The notes under the pieces were generated by a model that was not told the origin of the DNA, did not search any database, and worked only from the letters and a program-made list of their open reading frames with translations. Shown here one piece after another: positions 1 through 6,460 of a stretch of 10,836 nt of DNA. A program made the position numbers and the translations under genes. Every line of letters starts with the position of its first letter. Position 1 is the stretch's first letter. Source of the DNA: Thalassiosira profunda (taxonomy: Eukaryota > Bacillariophyta > Thalassiosirophyceae > Thalassiosirales > Thalassiosiraceae); assembly GCA_036939355.1 (NCBI GenBank), contig JALLAP010001124.1, positions 1 through 10,836 on the forward strand, in the 5' to 3' direction.

Positions 1-155
1 TGAAGGCGCAGTACACGGACTGGATCGTCAAGTGCAAGGTGAAGCAGGAGCTGGTCGGGGACGAGCAGCGGGTGAAGACGGCGATCAGCAGTATGGTGCC
101 GGTGGACTACGCGGTCGAGAGCCGCAATCTGTTGAACGCGCTGACTGCTCAGTGA
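1..155 (+). CDS. 3' end of an unrecognised protein-coding gene (partial)
   Basis: The frame starting at base 3 is open for 50 codons and closes with TGA at 153-155. The first two bases (TG) would complete an ATG if the preceding base is A, but that base lies outside the window. The peptide is charged and helix-prone, with a Lys/Glu-rich stretch followed by VPVDYAVESRNLLNALTAQ at the C-terminus. The GC-rich third codon positions match the other genes. I do not recognise a family. The gene converges on the glycosyltransferase gene, with 137 bp between the two stop codons. It could also be a terminal exon whose reading frame is fixed by an upstream splice site, so only the stop is firm. Confidence 0.5.
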   Translation, partial: KAQYTDWIVKCKVKQELVGDEQRVKTAISSMVPVDYAVESRNLLNALTAQ

Positions 156-292
156 GCAGTGAAATCACGGGAACGCCAGCATGTGTTGAAAAGGGGCATC
201 TATCGAATAACAATCTAGGGGAAGAGTTAACAGAAGGCTGGTGTCTCCAGACTGCAACCAGTACCCAGCGATGCGAGTTCAAGTTGTTGAGG

Positions 293-2748
293 TCATCTGG
301 AAGCCAAGGTGTCACTGAGCAAAATGCTTTTCCTCCACCTTTTCTGTTCGTCTTCCATGGCCTTGGAGACGTGAGGCTCGAGGTGCCTCTCTTCCGGCTC
401 AAACCTGACGAAGGCCTGTATTTCTTCCTCGCTGACCCGCATCTCGAGTGCTCGCGTGAGAAATTTTCCCCATTCAACTGAGACTGACCGATCGTCGAAA
501 ATCCTGTCGCTTCTCTGGCTGATCGCAGCGGCCACTCGCGTCCGATAGCTTCTGTCAGAGGCCAACCGTTGAGCCTTGGCCACGTAGTCTGATATCGAAC
601 CGGCAATACAACATGCCGACAGATCATGATCGACGTCTCCTAAAGAGAGAGACTTGATAAAGACAGCCGCCATTCGTCCTCTGAGATAAGATTGCGGATA
701 GGTGACGATTGGAACGCCCGCATTGATCGCATCGGAGGCCGTCTTGCTGCCACCAAAGGGAAACGGGTGCAACACAACAGAGCTCTTCTGCATCAATGTG
801 AGAACTTCCGTGCTCTTGACTCGTGGAAGGAAGTGTATCCGCTCGTAAGCCTTTGCTGCCGCTGGGCATTCCACAGACTCGTTGCCACACAATCTTTCTC
901 TCAGGACTGCCTTCAATCTTCGTTGCAGAGCTTCTGTCTGAATCGAGCTCCGGCTCGCCTGCAGTGCGATGCTAGCGAGCGGGTCACCAATTAAGATATC
1001 AACCAACACGTGATCGAACGACGGCTGCATCTTTTGGATGCTCTGGAAGCACAAATAGATGTGGGCATCTTGCGATCGCAAGACATCCATCCTTTCCAGG
1101 GCAGTCATATTGGAGATTGATGAGGCGTCTCCCGCAGCCAATGCAGAATCTTGCCGTGGATGAAATTGCGTTCTGGGAAAGGAGATGGCTTGGCCGTCGA
1201 AGAGAACGACCTGCTCCGAGTAGTGTTCCTCCTCAAGCTGTGTCCGAAAAGGATGCTCAAGAAGATCGCCCGAAACAAAATAATCGAAGGCGGGTACGCC
1301 TGAGGTCACTGGGCTGCCCTGGACGAGAATCTGCACATCGGCAAATCTTTGGTAACCAAGAAAATGAACAGTGGCTGCGTTCATGCTTTCTCCGTAGACA
1401 AGGCAATCCAGCTCCAACGACTTGAGGACATTCCGTGCCTCAATCTCGTTGTACCCCACAGAGTAGACCTCTTTGGCGTGCAGCAGAAACTCGTCCGACA
1501 AGGGTGCGGATCCAACGCTTACCACGTAGAAGTCGAACAAGTCCTTGAGGCTGCGCAAAATGTCCAACACCAGCAACCCGTGAGGCTCATCGCCGCCAAT
1601 CAAGCCCGAAACGAAACCAACTCGCTTCTTCTTCTTGCCATTATTGGCAGGAGAGATCGCCAGTTGCCTCTCATCCTCAAGCAAATGAGGCGCCACCTCA
1701 AATAAGGAGTCTGGACAGAGCAATGTGAACATATCTGAAACGGCCTCGTTGAGGGGCAAATCGTGCCAACCGTAATAGTGAACGTAGAATGGCGGCAACT
1801 GAATGTTGCTTGTCCAGTCCGTTAGCGTTCCTCTCAGTGGTGGAATGGTTTTGATCTCTTCGCTGTCTGAAAGACCACGCGACACCAAGAACAAGTCGCT
1901 TGCGTCGTCAACCCATGAGGACCCGCCGTGGACGGCAAGCTCGCGAATGTCGTCAATTCTTTGCATAAAGCCAATGCGCGTGGTCTCGGTCTCCTCCAGG
2001 CTTGCTGCAACGGTGGGCACAAGGAAGGCCCGCCGTACCAAGGAACCAACAGCAGCGTCGATATTGCCTTGCCTCAAGTTGACCCAGAAGCTACGGATGA
2101 ACGCTTCAGACGCTCCGTCGTGGTCTCCTAGTTTGCCGAGGTGACCTCCAAGGTTGGCGTAGGCATGTGTAAGAGAGGCGTCATCTCCTATTTCGATGGC
2201 ACGATTGAGGTAGAAAGTGGCAGCCGGTGCGTTCTTCCCATCAGTAATTTCCAAGGCTCCGAGGCTGCTGCCCGTGAGTTCCAATGCGCCCAGAAAGACA
2301 GGGTGGGATTAAATCAATGGTAGACTCACTTATTGAGCGCATTCGCACAGTTAACGGAGTTTGGAGCATTGGTCCTGCAGGGAGGCCCCCTTTCTTTGGC
2401 CTCTCGATCCGTTGGTTCTCCCTCGCCGTAGACGCCTCCAACCTCTTCTAAGTATTTGAGCAGGTACGCCCTGCCTGTCTTGATATCGCCTCCCTTCAGA
2501 GCCAACACGCCCTGGTTGACTAGCACATATGCATAGTCCGGCGTGGAGCTTCGGATGTGATGATAGATGTCAGCCGCCGACGGATGGTTGTTCTTGTGCA
2601 AGCACACGCCGAGGCGCTCCCAGTCAACGTGAAGGCTGCCGTTCAGATGGATGCCTTGGATTTCGCTGGTGCACAGCCCTTGCGGGAGGGTCATGTCCAG
2701 CGCTTGGGATGCGACGAAGCAGGAAAATAGGATGGCGGCGAAGCGCAT
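293..2748 (-). CDS. TPR-containing GT41-family glycosyltransferase (O-GlcNAc transferase/SPINDLY-like) with putative signal peptide
   Basis: Two exons: 2748-2330 and 2264-293, about 796 residues. The intron has a GTGAGT donor at 2329; the acceptor is a CAGCAG tandem, so exon 2 starts at 2264 or 2267. Residues 1-16 (MRFAAILFSCFVASQA) look like a signal peptide. TPR-like helices follow at about 60-105 and 135-205; splicing creates NLGALEITDG, a typical TPR start. The GT41 catalytic half begins near 354 (RVGFVSGLIGG) and continues with SPVTSGVPAFDYFVSGD (457-473), HYSEQVVLFDGQ (487-498), IYLCFQSIQKMQP (542-554, with the Gln and Lys that contact the nucleotide in OGT) and HPFPFGGSKTASDAINAGVP (639-658), then LRGR (667-670). 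GT41 enzymes move GlcNAc or fucose from nucleotide sugars to Ser/Thr, usually in the cytosol or nucleus. A leader peptide is therefore odd. The FPFGG..T and LRGR motifs resemble bacterial OGT-like proteins. Donor sugar and target are unknown. It is divergent from IFT54. Confidence 0.86.
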
Positions 2749-2968
2749 CTGCTGGAAGCGACGTGTCTGCTAGGTGCAAACGGTTGCGTAATTGCTGATA
2801 CGTAGGCGGGACAAGGATCGCGCTGCAATCCAGGGCGTTGGCGTTGCGGTGCGTTGCTTGTGTGTTTGGCGGCTGTGTCTTGCATGTATTTTCCACTCTC
2901 GTTTTCAAAATTTTGACTTTTGTCTCAAAATTTCAAATCGTCTGGATTTTTTGAAACACTTTCAGACC
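2749..2968. promoter_or_regulatory. Divergent promoter region between the GT41 gene and IFT54
   Basis: These 220 bp separate two start codons facing away from each other, so both promoters and 5' UTRs must lie here. The left part is GC-rich with repeated GCGTTG words (about 2837-2858). The part next to IFT54 (2901-2960) is AT-rich and contains the 12-bp palindrome TCAAAATTTTGA (2905-2916) plus TTTCAAA/TTTGAAA words. The IFT54 ATG sits in a good context (ACCATGG). No TATA box is obvious. The promoter role is inferred from gene orientation. Confidence 0.6.
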
Positions 2969-4807
2969 ATGGCTGCAGCAACCACCCTGGAAGATGCCAT
3001 AGGCGAGACGAGGGACGTGCTGCAGCCCCTCTTCGCCAAGCCCAAGCTGTCAGCGAAGCTCTTGACCAAGCCGCCATTCCGGTGAGTGGCAGCCAGTGCA
3101 GCTTCTTCGCGTGATCTCAACACCTAAATCGATTGCACAGATTCATCCATGACGTTGTTGTTGCCACGCTGCGAGCTACGGGGTTTCCCAACGGCTTCTT
3201 CAGCCTCGAGGAGCTGGACTCCTACAACTTCAAGGACAGCAAGTCAGGTACGTGAACGGTGGCAGGGGATTCGGCGTCTTGCTGTGGCGCTGTCTCACGC
3301 CATCACTCCTCGTTCTACTGCCACAGCCAAGGTGGAATTCCTGACCAAGCTGATCAGCTTGGTCAGCGTTGGCAATGGGTCCGCGTTGGACGTGTCGCCA
3401 TCAAAGATTGTAGCTGGACTAGAACCGCTCAAGACCAACCTCCTTCTCTCTGCCTTGGGCCGCCTCGCCCAAGACGAAGAGCTCGCGAGAGACGATCTCG
3501 TCCAGCACTGCCTGGCCGGAAATGGCATCGAGGAGTTCCAAAGCAGAAATGCTGCTCTGCCAGCCGTCCATGACGGAGAGACTCCTGAGGCAGAGGCACT
3601 CTTGACGCAGCATAACGGTCTCGCCACTATGGTCCAGGCGTGCAATGAAGACATCGAGAAGACCAAAAGTGTCATCTCTGCCATCGTCGCCAAGCCAAAG
3701 TGCACCGACAAACTTCTTTCCAAACCGCCCTTTCGGTGAGTGACTGGGTGTGACTCTCTAGGCTCTTTCCTGCATTGTAGTTGCATCTCACCTCCACACA
3801 CACATGCACCTCGATGCAGATTCATCCACGATTTGATCACCGCGATTGGCGCCCAAACGGAGTTCGACCTCCGTCAGATCTTCAGCGAAGAGGAGCTGGT
3901 CTCCTCCAACGTCAAGGAGAAGCATGCGAAGCTCCAGTTTCTCGAGAAACTCGTCAGCGCCCTCGAGTCAACCTTGGAGATTTCGCTCGACGTGAAGCCC
4001 GCCAAAATCGTCTCGGGACTCGAGCCAGAGCGCACGCGGTACCTCCTCCAGGTGTTTGTTGTGGTTGCCACAACCAAGTGCCTCGTGACTGCGGAAGGTG
4101 AGGAGGCGAAGGAAAATTCTCCAGTGAAAGCCCTTGATGAAGTGGAGGAAGTTTCTCTTTCGATGACTACCAACAGCAAAGAGCTGAGCGACCTCGAGAG
4201 GAGCCCACACACGAAGGAACACGTTCCTGTGGAAGCTCCTGTCGACTCCCCTGCGTCCTCGGATTCGTCTGTGACTAGCAATGGGGAAGAGCAGACGGCG
4301 CTGGCCTCCAAAGACACTTTTGTTCCGCCAGCGACATCTCGCGGCGACAGTCTTGATGTTGCCAGCTTGTTGGACCAGGGCCCCGCCTCCTCTGGCGGCG
4401 CCACGAGGCCTGCCACTGCTCTTGGCAAGACGAGGGCTCCCGTCAGAAGGGCTTCTAGGCCTGCTACGGCTGTCGCGAAGGGCAGAGACGAAGCGAGGCT
4501 TGAGGAAGCTGGTGCTCGCAACGTCCAAGCCCTCCCCGCGAAACTGTCGGATGTGGATTTCGTTTCTCTTGCCGAGGCCATCGAAGGCATTGCTTCAGCT
4601 GTGGCCCCCATCGGCGCGTTCGTCAGCGGCCTCCGGGACGAGATGGACTCGTTGGTTAGCCAAAAGGGTGCACGGGGCAGTGAAGAAAAGCTGAAAATTC
4701 TCGATAGCCAGACGAAGAGCCAAGTGGCAGAGATCAAGCGGCTTGAGGCCAAGGTCAAGCGCAACGACATAACCCTGAAGAAGCTTGGTGTGACGCACGC
4801 CTATTAG
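2969..4807 (+). CDS. IFT54: Intraflagellar transport protein IFT54 (TRAF3IP1/MIP-T3) with two tandem CH domains
   Basis: Four exons: 2969-3081, 3141-3247, 3327-3735 and 3820-4807, giving 538 residues. IFT54 is an IFT-B subunit; its N-terminal calponin-homology-like domain binds tubulin and its C-terminal coiled coil pairs with IFT20. This protein has two such N-terminal domains, residues 23-121 and 195-293. Each carries the family signature KLL(T/S)KPPFRFIHD and KIV(A/S)GLEP. My ungapped hand alignment gives 44 of 99 identities. Between them is a 70-residue acidic linker. After CH2 comes an acidic Ser-rich region, two RPATA motifs (406-410, 423-427) matching the family's basic RPxTAR-type segment, and a coiled coil (about 455-535). 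The coiled coil seems shorter than usual. Introns 1 and 3 interrupt the same Arg codon (phase 2) in both domains. Only domain 1 has intron 2. The stop lies 52 bp from that of the convergent MRPL46 gene. Confidence 0.92.
3035..3469 (+). repeat. IFT54 CH domain, copy 1 (exons 1-3)
   Basis: This copy encodes residues 23-121 and is interrupted by introns 3082-3140 (59 nt, GTGAGT) and 3248-3326 (79 nt, GTACGT). Its landmarks are AKPKLSAKLLTKPPFR, FIHD and SPSKIVAGLEPLKT. It is the more divergent copy, and its second intron has no counterpart in copy 2. Confidence 0.85.
3689..4069 (+). repeat. IFT54 CH domain, copy 2 (exons 3-4)
   Basis: This copy encodes residues 195-293 and is interrupted only by intron 3736-3819 (84 nt), at the codon equivalent to intron 1 of copy 1. 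Landmarks are AKPKCTDKLLSKPPFR, FIHD and KPAKIVSGLEPERT. The preceding helix and the TDKLLSKPPFR stretch resemble single-domain IFT54 proteins more closely, so this may be the ancestral copy. Confidence 0.85.
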
Positions 4808-4859
4808 GTGCTTGCGTGGTTCTCTTGTTTCTCTTGTGTAGACTTCAATTGATGGCCCA

Positions 4860-6146
4860 TCACAACATGTAATGAAAGAACTTCGCTTGGTGCTTCCCCC
4901 GTTCCTTCTCTACTCTCTCCGTGATCTCCTCCCGCGTCAGCCATCCCCAATCCTCGGCATTCTTCTTCACCGCCGCCTCGTCCACGTCTCCCTGGCTCCA
5001 CTGCACTCTGTAATAGTATATCTTCTCCCCGAAATAATTCTCCCGAAACTCCTCCGGGAGGTTTGGGCTGAACTCCCGAAAGTTCACCGTCATGGGCGCG
5101 TTGGACGGGCACCACAATCCCAAGTCGGTGCCCGCGCTTTCCGACACGGCGCGTTCGGCAGTTTCGAGCAACGTTTCGTCGGTCCGTGCGATGGCGCTGG
5201 GGAGCGTCCACCTTGGACCAGATTTGTTCCCCTCGGCGTCCGTTTTGAGGGCGAGGTAGCAGCGCTCTTTGAGCTGCCGATTCCGCGTGTGGATTTCGCC
5301 CGTGGCGTCGGCCTCCGTCTCCCGTGGGGCGGGGGTGAACGGCAACCCGGCTGATTTGTCGTATGGCAATAATATGAGTCACTCATATCGCCTCAATATT
5401 TGCCAACGCAATTGCAAATGCACACATCATACACCAACAACTGAAACTCACCAATCAGCTCCTCGTCCGACGGCACGATGTGATCCTCCTCCTTCTCCTC
5501 TGCGAACATGAACCCCGTCTCCTCGGGATAAACCTTCCCGTACGTCCAAATGTAATCCCTCAAATCGATGTACTCCCTCTCCCACTGCGGAGTGTCCGGC
5601 GTCACCACCGGCAACCTTTCCACCATGGCCGCCACCCGAATCCGCCACGGCTTCCCCTCCTTCTTGGCCTTCCGGCGGAGGACGTCGTGNTTCCACCATG
5701 GCCGCCACCCGAATCCGCCACGGCTTCCCCTCCTTCTTGGCCTTCCGGCGGAGGACGTCGTGGTACACGAGCTCGCTGTCCCACCACGACCGGAAGAGAT
5801 TTTTCTTCGCGTCCTTCGGACTGTCGTCGCGGCGGGTTTGGAGGCGGGCCAATCGGGCCTGGTGGCGCTCGTAGGTGTCGCGCCGGAGCTGCTTGGCGGC
5901 CGCCTTGCGCTCCTTGTAGGTGAGGCCGGCGTTGGGGTCGTCGTTTTGTTGCGCCTTCTTCTTCTTGGGCTTGGCGGCGGCGGCCGCGGCGAAGGGGCGG
6001 TTTGGTATGCTGGCGACCGCATCTGCAATTCCCAACCAGGTGGGCGACGTGGCTGTCGAGGAGGCGATGGCGCTCGATGGTGACAGCGCCGTCCTCCTCG
6101 ATGCACCCATCAACGCCCGCCTCGCGTGATGAAGGCAAATAGACAT
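4860..6146 (-). CDS. MRPL46: Mitochondrial large-subunit ribosomal protein L46 (mL46), disrupted by an assembly duplication
   Basis: Two exons: 6146-5452 and 5350-4860, with a 101-nt intron (GTGAGT...ATCAG). The product is 370 residues once the 73-bp assembly artefact is removed. mL46 is a structural protein of the mitochondrial large ribosomal subunit carrying a degenerate Nudix-like fold. The N-terminus is Arg-rich and low in acidic residues (MSICLHHARRALMGASRR), as expected of a mitochondrial targeting peptide. An Ala/Lys-rich linker and a basic helical region follow (YKERKAAAKQLRRDTYERHQ). The core has YHDVLRRKAKKEGKPWRIR, WEREYIDLRDYIWTYGK, then in exon 2 the family's RNRQLKERCYLAL, the GPRWTLP segment, LLETAERAV, NAPMTVNF, GEKIYYYRVQW and WGWLTREEI. 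It ends with FFHYML. It is longer than the human protein, mainly N-terminally. The apparent frameshift at 5690 is technical. It lies downstream of GCLC on the same strand. Confidence 0.9.
5351..5451 (-). other. Intron of MRPL46 with an internal palindrome
   Basis: The donor GTGAGT is at 5451-5446 and the acceptor ATCAG ends at 5351. The intron is phase 1 and joins ATT G to CC GGG, restoring an Ile-Ala-Gly junction. It contains a 17-bp inverted repeat, ATATGAGT-C-ACTCATAT, at 5372-5388. Confidence 0.85.
5618..5762. repeat. 72-bp perfect tandem duplication around a single N (assembly artefact) in MRPL46
   Basis: Bases 5618-5689 and 5691-5762 are identical, separated by N at 5690. Both copies encode the same MRPL46 stretch (YHDVLRRKAKKEGKPWRIR and on to MVE) but in different frames, because the extra unit is 73 bp. 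Removing one copy plus the N joins the two halves of the protein in frame. This is an unmerged contig overlap, not a biological duplication. Confidence 0.93.
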
Positions 6147-6460
6147 TGTGTTTCAGCTCTAGAACGGCAGGGCCTAACACGGTTCAGAGTAGCCAAGGAT
6201 GTCGGGGCGTCGCCAAGAGGTGGGCGCGGGGCAGGAGGGGCGCGGGCGGGAAGGTGCAGGGTGCTGGGAGCTGGGATTACGCTGAGGAGAAGTGAGGTTG
6301 TCTCTCGCGGTCGGACGAAGACAGACGATCTCCAACTCCTCCCAACAAACTCCCTTGGTGTGAGCAAGGTGCAATGTACAATCGCTGCACTAGTTTAAAA
6401 CGTTGCCAGCCCAGCTATTCTTGTTCTCTATCAACTCCGGTGATCTCTCACAACTCCGGG
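6147..6460. promoter_or_regulatory. Intergenic region: GCLC 3' UTR and MRPL46 promoter, with a G-rich block
   Basis: This 314 bp lies between the MRPL46 start codon and the GCLC stop codon, both on the minus strand. It should hold the GCLC 3' end (right) and the MRPL46 promoter and 5' UTR (left). I see no credible coding exon. The main feature is a run of G-tracts on the + strand at 6222-6275. No canonical AATAAA signal for GCLC is visible on the minus strand here. Confidence 0.6.
6222..6275 (+). other. G-tract cluster with canonical G-quadruplex pattern
   Basis: Eight runs of three or more G lie on the + strand at 6222-6224, 6228-6231, 6237-6240, 6244-6246, 6248-6250, 6259-6261, 6266-6268 and 6273-6275. 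The stretch 6228-6250 fits G3+ N1-7 repeated four times, with loops of 5, 3 and 1 nt. It sits about 80 to 130 bp upstream of the MRPL46 ATG, with the G-rich strand as template strand for that gene. Confidence 0.65.

Noticed and set aside
2787..2805. RFX X-box upstream of IFT54 (GCAAACGGTTGC and GTTGC words)
   Set aside because: The half-sites are in the wrong orientation relative to the X-box consensus (GTTGCC near GGCAAC), so it is not a credible match.
3794..3803. CA microsatellite in IFT54 intron 3
   Set aside because: Only about four CA units; too short to be a notable repeat.
3874..4770. Open frame of 298 codons on the minus strand opposite IFT54 exon 4
   Set aside because: Ser/Leu-rich composition typical of an antisense shadow; the + strand carries conserved IFT54 motifs.
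6266..6282. Alu-like phrase GCTGGGAGCTGGGATTACG
   Set aside because: Only a short chance resemblance; no surrounding SINE structure, poly(A) tail or target-site duplication.
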